Counted from the first letter of the stretch, positions 1 through 9,234 are shown. The stretch is 64,000 nucleotides of DNA from Psychrobacter sp. I-STPA10 (GCF_021012795.1 NZ_VFYU01000018.1:62001-126000), one strand, 5' to 3'. A program made the numbers and translations. The notes: generated by a model not told the origin, from the letters alone.

Positions 1-87
1 CATCAATTTGTTGCGCAGCCATATTATTGTGCAATGATTAACTAATATCTAAGTTTATTGAAAATTTTAAAAACAAGGAGTAATAAT

Positions 88-1539
88 ATGAAAGTGATGA
101 AACTAACGGCATTGGCATTGGCAACAAGTTTGGTATTGACAGGATGTGGCGATAATGATGATACAGATGCCAATGATGGCAGCAGTCAATCAGGTCAAAC
201 GGAAACTAACCTTTCTGAGCAAGAACAAGCCAAAGAAATCATCCGTACTGCTAAATTATTTGTTAGTGATAATAAGGCAATTAAAGAAGCTTATGAAGGT
301 GCAAGTGAGATTCTAACAAATAAACAGCAAAAAAGATTTACCTATGCTTTTGATGTACCAAGCAAAATACAAAAATACATGCAAGAAAATTCTTTAACGC
401 GTCTTGATGCAACTGAGCTTAATCGATTGATTAAATCTAAAGATTTTCAAAATGATTCTTCACGTTTAAAAATCACACCAGGTAAAGACTTTGTGGCAAC
501 GTTAGATAGTAATGGTAAGTTTACCTTATCTGGTGGAGTGACGGTTGATACGATAGAGATAGATTATCTTTATAATCGCCAAACTTTTAAAGAGGAGAAG
601 AACGTTACTACTGATAACTTTATGACTAGCTATCAGGGCTTTGAAAATGCTACACAGAATAATACTTCAACTACCACGCCTCAGCTAAGCTTTGGCTTTG
701 ATGGTCTGACTATTGGCTCAGGTAGTGAAAAAATGATGCTGACATCGTCTAAACAAGGGCTTAAAGCTCAGGGTACATTTAGTGATAAAGTTACCATGAA
801 CAGAGAGTTTGATTGGGAAGAGACTCATAAGAAGGGTATTACTTTACAAAAAGCAGAAGTAAATTTGGATAATGTCAAACTGGTTGCCAATGATAGTACC
901 GTAATTGCTAAAGATTTTGTAGTTGCAATGATGGATGTGAGCAGAACATTAGCTGATGGTAGTAAAGAGATTCGTAGCTTGCCTTATAAGATTGATATCA
1001 CAGGTCATTTAATCAAAGGTGCGCCAAAGACCGATGTTGAAATGAGTTTTAATGCGATTGCTAATGCAGATGATGTGAAAAAGTACGTTGAACTTAGTAG
1101 TAACGATAACTTTGTAGAAAAAGATGGCAAATATGTGGGTATGACCGCAATGTTGAGCTTAAAAGGTAAAGTCACTAAAAATACTGCCTCAGATAAAGCA
1201 GTTGTGATTCCACTTGATTTTCTAGTTCGACTAAAACGTACCGCTCGTGATGAGGTTGTTTTAGAAGATTTAACTAAGTTTAGTATTGAGAACAAACCAC
1301 TGCATATCAAAGGTAACTATAATCTTGATACAAGTCACAATACAACACCCACTCAGTTGATAGTAACGCAAAATAATGCTCGTATAGAGCTCAATGTGGA
1401 TGCAGATGGCAAATTTAAAACAGATGATCATGGTAAGCTAAGTGATATTATGGTTAATGGTAAAGATTTTGGTGATCTGATTAATAGTAAAGATAAAATC
1501 ACTGCAAAATTTAACGATAATACTTTCCTATATCTATAA
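88..1539 (+). CDS. Putative lipoprotein of unknown function, 483 aa
   Basis: I do not recognise a family. The ATG at 88 is preferred over an upstream in-frame TTG at 58 because AAGGAG (75-80) lies 7 bases before it. The N-terminus is a lipoprotein signal: short basic start, hydrophobic run, lipobox LTGC, then an acidic Asp/Asn/Ser-rich linker, so the mature protein is probably lipid-anchored in the periplasm. The rest is hydrophilic with alternating short strands (many I-x-V-x, T-x-L-x patterns) and no further membrane segment, which suggests a beta-rich fold. It may resemble the DUF945/YdgA-type proteins in style, but I see no diagnostic motif. A strong terminator follows at 1567-1599, so it is probably transcribed alone. 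It is followed by another exported-protein gene. Confidence 0.8.
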   Translation: MKVMKLTALALATSLVLTGCGDNDDTDANDGSSQSGQTETNLSEQEQAKEIIRTAKLFVSDNKAIKEAYEGASEILTNKQQKRFTYAFDVPSKIQKYMQENSLTRLDATELNRLIKSKDFQNDSSRLKITPGKDFVATLDSNGKFTLSGGVTVDTIEIDYLYNRQTFKEEKNVTTDNFMTSYQGFENATQNNTSTTTPQLSFGFDGLTIGSGSEKMMLTSSKQGLKAQGTFSDKVTMNREFDWEETHKKGITLQKAEVNLDNVKLVANDSTVIAKDFVVAMMDVSRTLADGSKEIRSLPYKIDITGHLIKGAPKTDVEMSFNAIANADDVKKYVELSSNDNFVEKDGKYVGMTAMLSLKGKVTKNTASDKAVVIPLDFLVRLKRTARDEVVLEDLTKFSIENKPLHIKGNYNLDTSHNTTPTQLIVTQNNARIELNVDADGKFKTDDHGKLSDIMVNGKDFGDLINSKDKITAKFNDNTFLYL

Positions 1540-1566
1540 ATTTTGCTAAATAAGCTTGTTGGGAAT

Positions 1567-1599
1567 AAAAAAAAGACAGTGTAATGCTGTCTTTTTTTT
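1567..1599. terminator. Bidirectional rho-independent terminator
   Basis: A 13-bp perfect stem (A8-GACAG against CTGTC-T8) surrounds a 7-base loop (TGTAATG). A tract on one side and T tract on the other let it work in both directions. It closes the lipoprotein gene ending at 1539. Confidence 0.88.
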
Positions 1600-1681
1600 A
1601 TCATAATCTTTCTTTGATTATTTTTATTAGCGCTATTTAACATATTTTATTTGTTGGATTTTTCTATTGGTTGAGCATTTT

Positions 1682-2905
1682 ATGAAGTCTTCTACATTAT
1701 ATATTTTGACAGGCATCAGTATATTAATGATGTCTACTCATGTTTTGGCACAACCACTAGATGAGTCTTTGTCATACAGTAATACAGCCTTAAATACACA
1801 GTCTTCCATACAATTAATCCCAAAATCTGTCTCACCACAAAAGCAAATTGTTTGGACAATCAATGCCAATGCTTATAGTCCTACGCAGCCCATTGCCTCT
1901 TTTGTGGATGATTGGGATGCATCGCTTGATAAAGGTGATGTTGCTTTTGCACAAGGACAAGTTGGGATATCAGTAACACCAGCTAATAGTCAACTTAGTT
2001 ACGGATTAGATTGGCGTTATGATTATTTAATGACATTTAATCAGCCAACCGCACAGGTATATTGGCAATATAAAAATGATGTTGCTGCTGATAGTCATCA
2101 AACTTACCCCTTATATCTACAAGCTCGGCATAATGAGCGATTGGGTGCACATGTTGGTATGAATTTACCATTAGCAGATGATTGGGTATTGGCAACAAAA
2201 GCACATATTTGGCAGGGTAGGCATGCGATTGATGGTCAGTTTGCTGGTAGCATGTTAACCCAACCTCTATCCAATCAGGGTTCAAATAAAAAATCTTTAA
2301 GAGACAGTCTTGAGAAAGCCAACGCAACGCTAAATTATTATTATGATCAACCTGCACTCGATGAGGAAAATCTGGGCTGGTATCCTAAATCACCGCATGG
2401 TTATGGTTATTCACTTGATGTATCACTACAAGGTCAGCTAGGTAATAGTACGCAATTGGTGATTGATGGCTATGATATTTTAGGAAAAATGTACTGGAAG
2501 GATATACCTAGTACGCATTATGATTTAGATTATGAAGACAGTCGTCGTCCACCATATACATTAGAAGGTAGTTTAAATACCGACGCTGAAGTGCAACGTA
2601 TCCCATGGCGAGTAGAGACACATTTGACTCATGACTTAGCTAATCAATGGCAATTGGGCTTGCATAGTCAAAGTAATACTTATCAACACTTGTATCAATT
2701 GTCAGCAGGTTATCCGCTACACTATGGTCATCATAAGTATACGAATACTCCAATTATGCTCACAGGTTTACTAGAGCCACAATCAAAGGCAATAGGATTT
2801 GCTATAGATAGCCCGTATGCTGGTATCAAACTATTAACGGACAGTCTTAAAAGCAACGAGGCTAAACGGGCACAAGTAAGTATATATGGTCAGTATCAAT
2901 GGTAG
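1682..2905 (+). CDS. Exported protein, probable outer-membrane beta-barrel, 407 aa
   Basis: No family recognised. The ATG at 1682 is chosen over an in-frame TTG at 1667 because it begins a clean Sec signal peptide (basic start, hydrophobic core, cleavage after THVLA, about residue 23). The mature part is rich in Tyr, Trp, Gln and His with alternating polar/hydrophobic strands, and the last residues are ...YGQYQW. A terminal aromatic preceded by alternating aromatics is the usual C-terminal signature of outer-membrane barrels recognised by the BAM machinery. Role unknown; a porin-like or YjbH/LptD-unrelated barrel are all possible. It runs in the same direction as the lipoprotein gene upstream but is separated from it by a terminator. 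Confidence 0.7.
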   Translation: MKSSTLYILTGISILMMSTHVLAQPLDESLSYSNTALNTQSSIQLIPKSVSPQKQIVWTINANAYSPTQPIASFVDDWDASLDKGDVAFAQGQVGISVTPANSQLSYGLDWRYDYLMTFNQPTAQVYWQYKNDVAADSHQTYPLYLQARHNERLGAHVGMNLPLADDWVLATKAHIWQGRHAIDGQFAGSMLTQPLSNQGSNKKSLRDSLEKANATLNYYYDQPALDEENLGWYPKSPHGYGYSLDVSLQGQLGNSTQLVIDGYDILGKMYWKDIPSTHYDLDYEDSRRPPYTLEGSLNTDAEVQRIPWRVETHLTHDLANQWQLGLHSQSNTYQHLYQLSAGYPLHYGHHKYTNTPIMLTGLLEPQSKAIGFAIDSPYAGIKLLTDSLKSNEAKRAQVSIYGQYQW

Positions 2906-2960
2906 AAATGGTAGATAAGATAATGGTAGGCGAGATATTGTGCTAAATAAGAAGCTGTTC

Positions 2961-4002
2961 TTATGGTATTGCTTGTTTGGAATAATCAAAACTGCCAGTA
3001 AATATCACCACAGGTATATCATTAATAAAATATAACCCTTGTTTGATTTGTGTTAGCTGATGGATGTCATCAATGGATATCGACTTATTATCATAGAAAT
3101 CACGTTTGCTAAACCACTCTATATAATGTGCTCGGCGTAGTTTAATTGTCAGATTCTCTGGATTATGTTTGTTAGTAGATATTTTTATATTGCTTGTCTG
3201 ATTGGCAATGGCATGTAATATCTGATTTAACTGAATAGGCGAGAGCTTATTTACATCAATCCAGTAGTGCAATGGAAAAGTTGGTTCTAACCAAGCAGGG
3301 CGTATAAAATTTTGCTGATTACTGTCTATACAATAAGGTGCAAAAAATCGCCCTTTAATCACCGCCATACGTTTATCAATTTTTACCTTAGTTTGCTTAT
3401 TTACATCTTCTCCCACATTCACCCACACGCTGCGAAACTGCTTTTTTTGCATGTGGGTCATTTTATACTGCAAATTATCACGCGAATTAATACCCACCCA
3501 ATGGGCATAGTCATAGGGCGGTGCGCCCAAAAAAAAACTTAATCGCAAGCTCCCAATGCTCAATTTCATTTGTCTGATGATTACGAATGATAAAATCCAG
3601 TTCTCCTATGGTTTGCTTATCACGATAAAGCTGAATATTGTGTGCCAATACTTCAAATGGATGACACTTGTGGATAAAGCCATCTATTAACCAAAAATGC
3701 AGTAAGCCTTCAAAATGAAATCCTAAACGATGCGGGCTTGGTCGAGCTAATAAAAATTGGGTCAAAGCTTGATATGCTGCTGTATTGTCTAGCTCTTTAA
3801 GTCTATGGGTATAATTTATCAATTGCTGTTGCCAAAATTCAGGTGTATGCACGTGAACTGGTGGCAGTGCTTGTAATGGACAAAAATTTAGCCACTGTTT
3901 TATCACCGTTGGACAGGCGATGGCGTACGCTAAGTCACGTACAAAAGGACGGTTAAAATGCTGCCAAGGCATGGGGGTTATCAGTAAATTTGTTCTAGTC
4001 AT
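2961..4002 (-). pseudogene. DUF1853 family protein gene, frameshifted in a T9 tract
   Basis: Two overlapping reading frames on the minus strand together make one DUF1853-like protein of about 346 residues. The first frame (4002 to 3511) carries the N-terminal half, including TIGELDFIIRN and HWELAIKFFF. The second (ending at 2961) continues with LGAPPYDYAHW and the rest. The break falls in nine consecutive T of the coding strand (A9 on the plus strand, 3529-3537). With eight T the reading becomes KFFLGAPPYDYAH, which matches the family pattern as I remember it (WELAVKFYLG). So the gene is one base out of frame. It is a pseudogene, a phase-variable off state, or a sequencing error. The function of DUF1853 is unknown. 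Confidence 0.8.
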
Positions 4003-4187
4003 AGCAAGTTTTAAATAAGACTACTAATGAGAAAGTACCTTAGCATAACTTTTATTGAAGCTTGCAGACATTTTTCTTGTATTCTTTGTGCTATTGCAGG
4101 CTGTTTTTGTTTGGGCTTAGTCAAGGAAAACGGTATTATGGCTTGTTTTTTATGCTGATGACCACCCATTATTTTTCCTTCATTTAG

Positions 4188-5384
4188 ATGAGACTATCTA
4201 TCATGCAGTCACTTAAAGCACAAAAATCCTTTATATTTATGGTCGTCATGGTCATTACCTTTATGCTCAGTTTGTGGCTGTTAACTCGAGTATGGCTATT
4301 AATTTTTGCCTCCATATTAATGGCAGTGTTTATTTTAAGCCTAGTATCAGGGTTACGAAACTTGCCAGTTGTTGGTAAATGGCTACAACATATCCCTCAT
4401 GGTGTGATGGTGGCATTGGTGCTACTACTTATTTTTGCTGTATTTACAGGCTTTGTAACTTTGTTTGGTCAAGAGCTTTTGGCACAGCTTGAAGAGATGA
4501 AAACTGCCTTACCAGCAGCTGTTGAGCGTGTAGAAGAGTATGTCGCCCAAACGCCTTATATGAATCAGATTAGTGATTGGCTAGAACAAAATGAGCGTTT
4601 TAATCCTTTACAAGATGCCATCAGTAAAGCCATGGCATTTATGCCCAGTCTCTTGTCAGGTGTGATGGGTGGGCTTAGTAACTTTATGATTATTATGTTA
4701 CTGGGTATTTTTTTAGCCATTTCACCGAGTATTTATGTTAATAGCTTTATTGCATTAATACCGCCTGCAAAACGTGATAAAGGTCGTTATTTATTTAATC
4801 AAACTTATAAAGCCTTGCGTCAATGGTTACTGGGGCAGTTTGTGGTGATGCTTTTTGTTGGTGTATGTACCAGTGTTGCGCTGTGGTGGATGGACATTCC
4901 TTTTGCCCTTGCCATGGGTTTTATTTCCTTTTTACTTGATTTTATTCCAGTTTTAGGACCTTGGATAGCTGCCATTCCCATCATTCTTATAGCCATACTA
5001 TTCACTCCAGATATGGTGCTATGGGTGATTGTGATGATGATTATTGTGCAGCAGTTGGAGAGTTATGTTATTGCTCCCTTGATTCAGCAAAAACTGGTTA
5101 ATTTGCCCCCTGTCGCCTTATTAATATCTCAGGTTGTGATGGGTTCTTTGACAGGGTTTTTGGGTATTGCTTTAGCAACGCCATTGGCAGTTACGTTCAT
5201 CGTTTGGGTACAAGTGCTGTATATCAAATTTACTCTTGGTGATTATAAAGTACGCATTCTTGGGCAAAATATACAAGATATGTTAGAAGATGAGTATGCA
5301 AAACCCAGTAAAGTGGATAAAGAAAGTGTATACCAAGATGATGATTCTACTCAACAATCAAATGATAACACAGCAACACAGTAA
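4188..5384 (+). CDS. AI-2E family transporter (PerM/YdgG-type permease)
   Basis: An integral membrane protein of 398 aa with the family layout: two N-terminal membrane segments (about residues 15-55), a third (70-95), an amphipathic soluble stretch rich in Glu (about 95-150), then four or five more membrane helices. The motifs DFIPVLGPWIAAIPI and LATPLAV near the end are typical of the AI-2E exporter superfamily (formerly UPF0118). The C-terminal tail of about 50 residues is acidic and polar. Substrate cannot be inferred; the family name derives from TqsA, but most members do not act on autoinducer-2. A second possible start is the ATG at 4203; neither has a clear ribosome binding site. Confidence 0.88.
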   Translation: MRLSIMQSLKAQKSFIFMVVMVITFMLSLWLLTRVWLLIFASILMAVFILSLVSGLRNLPVVGKWLQHIPHGVMVALVLLLIFAVFTGFVTLFGQELLAQLEEMKTALPAAVERVEEYVAQTPYMNQISDWLEQNERFNPLQDAISKAMAFMPSLLSGVMGGLSNFMIIMLLGIFLAISPSIYVNSFIALIPPAKRDKGRYLFNQTYKALRQWLLGQFVVMLFVGVCTSVALWWMDIPFALAMGFISFLLDFIPVLGPWIAAIPIILIAILFTPDMVLWVIVMMIIVQQLESYVIAPLIQQKLVNLPPVALLISQVVMGSLTGFLGIALATPLAVTFIVWVQVLYIKFTLGDYKVRILGQNIQDMLEDEYAKPSKVDKESVYQDDDSTQQSNDNTATQ

Positions 5385-5475
5385 GCAGGCAAGGATAAGT
5401 GTGACAATCAGGGCTAAACAGCATCTCACAGGGCAGCCTTTATTAGTACTCCAAATATAACTGCTTTAAATACCC

Positions 5476-5503
5476 TTGACAATGATATGGTTAAGCTTAC
5501 AAT
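5476..5503 (+). promoter_or_regulatory. Sigma-70 promoter TTGACA-16-TACAAT
   Basis: A consensus -35 TTGACA (5476-5481) and a good -10 TACAAT (5498-5503) are separated by 16 bases. It drives the membrane-protein gene starting at 5562. The -10 element overlaps the left end of a Fur-box-like palindrome. Confidence 0.7.
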
Positions 5504-5535
5504 TAAATGATAATGAATGTTATTATCATTTAATT
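5501..5535. promoter_or_regulatory. Operator palindrome resembling a Fur box
   Basis: A perfect 14-bp inverted repeat (AATTAAATGATAAT, 5501-5514, and its complement at 5522-5535) with a 7-base spacer. The inner 19 bases (5509-5527) match the E. coli Fur consensus GATAATGATAATCATTATC at 15 of 19 positions by direct comparison. It covers the -10 element and the expected transcription start, where an iron repressor would block transcription. Fur is the inferred binder; another dimeric repressor is possible. Confidence 0.6.
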
Positions 5536-5561
5536 AGTTGTTTAATATCAAGGGGATAGTT

Positions 5562-6296
5562 ATGATATATCGTACGAATCAATATGTCCATTGGTCGCTA
5601 TTATCAGGCATATTTGCCGCTATCTGTTGGTGTATTGGGGATATGTTACTGGTCGGATTTGCTGTCAATCCTAATGATTATCCATTATTTGCAGAGACCT
5701 ATGCGAGCCAAGTTGATGTTGAGCTTGCTACCTATATGCTCACTGGTTCAACACAGCGTTTACAATGGGGCGCAATGCTTGCTGTTGCCAGTTTACCTTT
5801 TTATGCCTATGCCCTATTTGCTGTGTGGCAACTCATCAAGCCAACCGCCAAAAAGTATGGGGTTGCCCTGATTCTGTTATGGATAGTATCGCTCTGTTTC
5901 CACCCAATTGGGCACGCTGGATTTTATTATGTGGGTGAAATATACAAAGCCATATTAGCGACTGATAGCAGTGCACATGCCACCTTACTTGAGACTGCAA
6001 AAGGCTTTGAGCAAATATTGATGATTAACTGGATGATGGCAATGGGCAGCTTGGCTGCGGTCTATATTTTTTGGGCAGTGCTGGTTTATCGTCGTCAGAC
6101 TTTATTGCCTCGTTGGGCAGTATGGATAAATCCTGTATTATTTTCCATACTGATTATACTAATTGCTAAGTTATTACCTCAGCCACTACAGAGCTGGGTA
6201 GGGGCTGCAACATTTAATGAAGCCAATCTTATCTTTTGGATATTTTTATACTTTTATGTGCGTCGGCAACGGATAGATTTTATTGATTATTCGTAA
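5562..6296 (+). CDS. Integral membrane protein of unknown function, possibly iron-regulated
   Basis: The ATG at 5562 has a strong AGGGGA ribosome binding site (about 5551-5556), so an upstream in-frame TTG at 5538 is unlikely. The 244-aa product has about seven hydrophobic helices (roughly residues 12-35, 72-92, 100-120, 150-175, 185-205, 215-235) with short loops. It carries no cytochrome, transporter or enzyme motif that I can name; it resembles the uncharacterised DUF6796-type membrane proteins, though that is from memory. The upstream promoter is overlapped by a Fur-box-like operator, so a role under iron limitation is the best contextual clue. It stands alone; the next gene is a convergent tRNA. 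Confidence 0.75.
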   Translation: MIYRTNQYVHWSLLSGIFAAICWCIGDMLLVGFAVNPNDYPLFAETYASQVDVELATYMLTGSTQRLQWGAMLAVASLPFYAYALFAVWQLIKPTAKKYGVALILLWIVSLCFHPIGHAGFYYVGEIYKAILATDSSAHATLLETAKGFEQILMINWMMAMGSLAAVYIFWAVLVYRRQTLLPRWAVWINPVLFSILIILIAKLLPQPLQSWVGAATFNEANLIFWIFLYFYVRRQRIDFIDYS

Positions 6297-6373
6297 AAGA
6301 GAATTATTGAAATAGTAATAACACCTAAAAACAAAAAAGCCAGCAACCTAAGTTACTGACTTTCTTAAATATT

Positions 6374-6450
6374 TGGTCGGAACGGCAGGATTTGAACCTG
6401 CGACCACCACACCCCCAGTGTGGTGCGCTACCAGACTGCGCTACGCCCCG
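6374..6450 (-). tRNA. tRNA-Pro (anticodon GGG)
   Basis: The complement strand folds as a full 77-nt cloverleaf including an encoded CCA end. The acceptor stem is CGGGGCG paired with CGTTCCG (G-U pairs allowed), and the D arm contains AGCGCAGTCTGGTAGCGC. The anticodon stem CCACA/TGTGG closes the loop CTGGGGG, which puts GGG at positions 34-36 after the invariant T33. The T arm is GCAGGTTCAAATCCTGC. It reads the proline codons CCC and CCU. Confidence 0.95.
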
Positions 6451-6537
6451 ATGGACTGGATATTATACTCATTTTACTAAGATTTGCAAGAGCTATTTGA
6501 GCTAAGCACTAATAATAACCTAAACAGACAGCCAAGA

Positions 6538-6801
6538 CTAAAGAGCCGTTACAAAGCATATCAACCCTAACACCACACCGGGAACATTTGCCATGATAAT
6601 CGGAAAATCCTTTTTATCTCGTAGCCAGCCATAACTAATCCACAAAATACAATTAAACATCGTCACCAAAGGCAAAATAAGCGACCCTTTTGCCCCTGAT
6701 AAATTTAAACGTATCTGGTCAATGTAGGACACATACATGGCAATGGCACATAAACTGGCAAGCCAACCAAGTGTTTTTAAGTGTTTATCAGATAGCGTCA
6801 T
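6538..6801 (-). CDS. SemiSWEET-family small membrane protein
   Basis: An 87-aa protein with three membrane helices (about residues 10-28, 38-58, 66-86), the half-transporter architecture of bacterial SemiSWEETs, which dimerise to move sugars across the inner membrane. The first helix carries the expected ...YVSYIDQIR pattern, equivalent to the PQ-loop region, and later segments include NCILWISYGW and a Pro-containing third helix (ANVPGVVLG). Length is normal for the family. It precedes tRNA-Pro and follows gatB on the same strand, but there is no sign of functional coupling. Confidence 0.82.
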   Translation of the reverse strand: MTLSDKHLKTLGWLASLCAIAMYVSYIDQIRLNLSGAKGSLILPLVTMFNCILWISYGWLRDKKDFPIIMANVPGVVLGLICFVTAL

Positions 6802-6878
6802 AGCAGTGCCTAATAACTGAGCCTATAAAGGTCTATAAAAGCTTGTTTAGTAAGGGCTTATTAAGGCTTCTGACCTTA

Positions 6879-8384
6879 CTACCCCAACAACTCCTTCAAA
6901 ATCTGATTCACCTGTTGTGGGTTTGCCTTACCACGGCTAGCCTTCATTACCTGACCGACCAGACCATTAAACGCCTTTTCCTTACCGCCTTTATACTCAT
7001 CGACCATCGCCTGATTATTAGCAATCACCTCTTCAACCATCGCCTTAATCGCTCCAGTATCAGTTTCCTGCTTTAAGCCTTTTGCCTCAATGATTTTATC
7101 CACCGCATCGGCTGAATCGCCACCTTCACCCTCATAAAGCGACGCAAACACCTTCTTGCCAAGCTTTCCTGACAGCGTATTATCATCTAAACGTTTTAGC
7201 AAACTAGCCAACTGCTCAGCCGAAATGGGAGAATCAGTAATCGTTTTATCTTCCTTATTTAACGCCCCCATCAGCTCACCCATAATCCAATTTGTCGCAA
7301 GCTTAGCGTGTTTTTTATCAGAATGGGTCAATACCGCCTCAAAATAATCCGCAAGCTCACGACTTGCTGTCAAAATACGTGCATCATATTCTGACAACCC
7401 AAGCTCACGCTCAAAGCGTTCACGTCTTGCCACAGGCAACTCAGGCATATCCGCCTTAATCTTATCCACCGTCTCTTGCTCAATACGCACCGGCAACAAA
7501 TCAGGGTCAGGGAAATAGCGATAATCGTTCGCCTCTTCCTTTGTTCGCATCGAGCGAGTCTCATCAGCATCAGGGTCATACAAACGAGTTGCCTGCACCA
7601 CCTTATCACCAGACTCAATCACAGAAATTTGACGCTCAATCTCTCGATTAATCGCCCGCTCAATAAAGCGAAACGAATTCAAATTTTTCAGCTCACAACG
7701 AGTACCAAGAGGAGCATTTGGCTTACGCACCGACACATTACAATCACAACGGAACGACCCTTCCGCCATAATTGCATCAGAAATCCCAAGCCAAGTCACC
7801 AACTGATGAATCGCCTTCACATAAGCAATCGCCTCCGCGGTCGAACGCATATCAGGCTCAGACACAATCTCAATCAGTGGCGTACCCGCACGGTTCAAAT
7901 CCACCCCCGTCATACCTGCCACCGCATCATGCACCGACTTACCCGCATCTTCCTCTAAATGCCCACGCGTAATCCCAATCCGCTTCGCATACTCATTATC
8001 CTCACCCTCATTGACCACCACATCAATATAGCCACGCCCCACAATCGGATTAGCCATCTGCGTAATCTGATAACCCTTTGGCAAATCAGGATAAAAATAA
8101 TTCTTACGGTCAAACGTATTATAAAGCCCAAGCTCAGCATTCACCCCAAGCCCAAACTTTAACGCCCGCTCAACCACGCCCTCATTTAACACAGGCAACA
8201 CACCGGGCAAACCCAAATCCACAATATTTGCCTGCGTATTCGGCTCTTGCCCAAACTCAGTTGGAGAGCTTGAAAAAATCTTACTATCCGTATTTAATTG
8301 GCAATGAATCTCAAGCCCGATAACCACCTCATAGCCATCGACCAACAAATCCTCACGTACCGCAAACTCAGTCATATCCATCAT
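6879..8384 (-). CDS. gatB: Aspartyl/glutamyl-tRNA amidotransferase subunit B
   Basis: GatB is the tRNA-binding and kinase-like subunit of the GatCAB complex. The complex phosphorylates Asp or Glu misacylated on tRNA-Asn or tRNA-Gln and amidates it with ammonia delivered by GatA. The protein begins [20 protein letters not shown], the canonical start, has the catalytic-domain block [15 protein letters not shown], and ends in a YqeY-like helical domain ([16 protein letters not shown]). The 501-residue start at 8384 is preferred because TAGG lies four bases upstream; an in-frame TTG at 8405 is less likely. It is separated from gatA by about 2.1 kb of inserted genes, unlike the usual contiguous gatCAB. 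Confidence 0.95.
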   Translation of the reverse strand: MMDMTEFAVREDLLVDGYEVVIGLEIHCQLNTDSKIFSSSPTEFGQEPNTQANIVDLGLPGVLPVLNEGVVERALKFGLGVNAELGLYNTFDRKNYFYPDLPKGYQITQMANPIVGRGYIDVVVNEGEDNEYAKRIGITRGHLEEDAGKSVHDAVAGMTGVDLNRAGTPLIEIVSEPDMRSTAEAIAYVKAIHQLVTWLGISDAIMAEGSFRCDCNVSVRKPNAPLGTRCELKNLNSFRFIERAINREIERQISVIESGDKVVQATRLYDPDADETRSMRTKEEANDYRYFPDPDLLPVRIEQETVDKIKADMPELPVARRERFERELGLSEYDARILTASRELADYFEAVLTHSDKKHAKLATNWIMGELMGALNKEDKTITDSPISAEQLASLLKRLDDNTLSGKLGKKVFASLYEGEGGDSADAVDKIIEAKGLKQETDTGAIKAMVEEVIANNQAMVDEYKGGKEKAFNGLVGQVMKASRGKANPQQVNQILKELLG

Positions 8385-8405
8385 AAAACCTACTATCATT
8401 AACAA

Positions 8406-8776
8406 TTAAAAAAAATAAAAAACCAAAAATATCGTAAAAATCAAACCTATAAAATCATCTAACAACCTAACTATATTTTTTAACTCAATGCCTTATTACT
8501 GATTATATAGTAGCCATTTTGGTAGCTATTTCCCGCTTTTCGCTTATATCTGCACGTCTAGGCGTGGCGGTGGCACGGTTTGGAGTATTCCTGCTACCAC
8601 GAGACTACCCCAAAACCTAGCCCCCGCAACACGCCCAGCCGTACAGGATACCGCTTCAATCGGGGCTAGCGGTAACATCATCTAACCTATAACCATCTAT
8701 CGTAATTAATAATACTCTCTCACTGCTTATGATAATACCCTAACTATTGCACCCTATGCCTTAATATCTAGGCTTT
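8406..8776. other. Intergenic stretch with a GC-rich imperfect hairpin island
   Basis: The flanks (8406-8530 and 8680-8776) are ordinary AT-rich DNA. The middle (about 8534-8676) is strikingly GC-rich. Bases 8552-8590 and 8603-8644 form a long imperfect inverted repeat: GCACGTCTAGGCGTG on the left answers GTACGGCTGGGCGTG in the complement of the right. It is followed by a small hairpin at 8649-8674 (stem TACCGCT/AGCGGTA, 12-base loop). I see no reading frame. It could be a REP/BIME-type element or a structured RNA. Confidence 0.6.
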
Positions 8777-9151
8777 TTATTTAATTGCCTGTATAAAAAA
8801 ATCTTCAATTTTATCCATATGTTTAGGAGTTATCCATATTGTACTCATGGGTATACCATCAAAATCACTTGCATAAGTTGAAAACCCCATACTGTTTTCT
8901 TCATAGATTATGACTCTAATAATATAATTCTTACTTTTGTTTTTTGCAGAGAATATTGGATTGGCATCCATCATTTTTTCGCCATTGCCATAAAAAGTAT
9001 TGAAAAATGGAATGACCCAGTCATCAATATCTTGCCCCAACTCATGTAATAGCTCGATAAATCTTTCCTGTATGATATTTTCGATAAATAAATACTTATC
9101 AAGGTCGTTTTGCCATAAGTCATCAACATTGATACTATCAATTTTACTCAC
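8777..9151 (-). CDS. Hypothetical protein, 124 aa
   Basis: No family recognised. The protein is acidic and soluble, with no signal peptide or membrane segment. It is rich in Ile, Asp, Phe and Asn. The C-terminal half (ENSMGFSTYASDFDGIPMSTIWITPKH) looks like a compact alpha/beta fold of the size seen in immunity or SMI1-like proteins, but that is only a resemblance. It lies between the GC-rich hairpin island and the ParE-type toxin gene inside the interrupted gat operon, and shares their strand. AT-rich codon use and the accessory setting suggest acquisition. Confidence 0.6.
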   Translation of the reverse strand: MSKIDSINVDDLWQNDLDKYLFIENIIQERFIELLHELGQDIDDWVIPFFNTFYGNGEKMMDANPIFSAKNKSKNYIIRVIIYEENSMGFSTYASDFDGIPMSTIWITPKHMDKIEDFFIQAIK

Positions 9152-9234
9152 TCAAACGCCTCTTTCTTTAGTAGCGTAGGGCAAGGTTAGCAATAGCATA
9201 ACCTTTCCAAAAATTACTAGCTATAAAATATGGG

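Noticed and set aside
1..57. Possible start of a minus-strand gene (Met-Ala-Ala-Gln-Gln-Ile-Asp...) at the left edge
   Set aside because: Only about seven codons are visible, with no ribosome binding site; not enough to support a feature.
6361..6450. tRNA-Pro as an integration site for a mobile island
   Set aside because: No integrase and no repeat of the tRNA 3' end is visible nearby.
7476..8323. Several open frames on the plus strand across gatB
   Set aside because: They are shadows of gatB caused by its codon pattern; the His/Arg/Asn-rich or Gln/Pro-rich translations look like nothing real.
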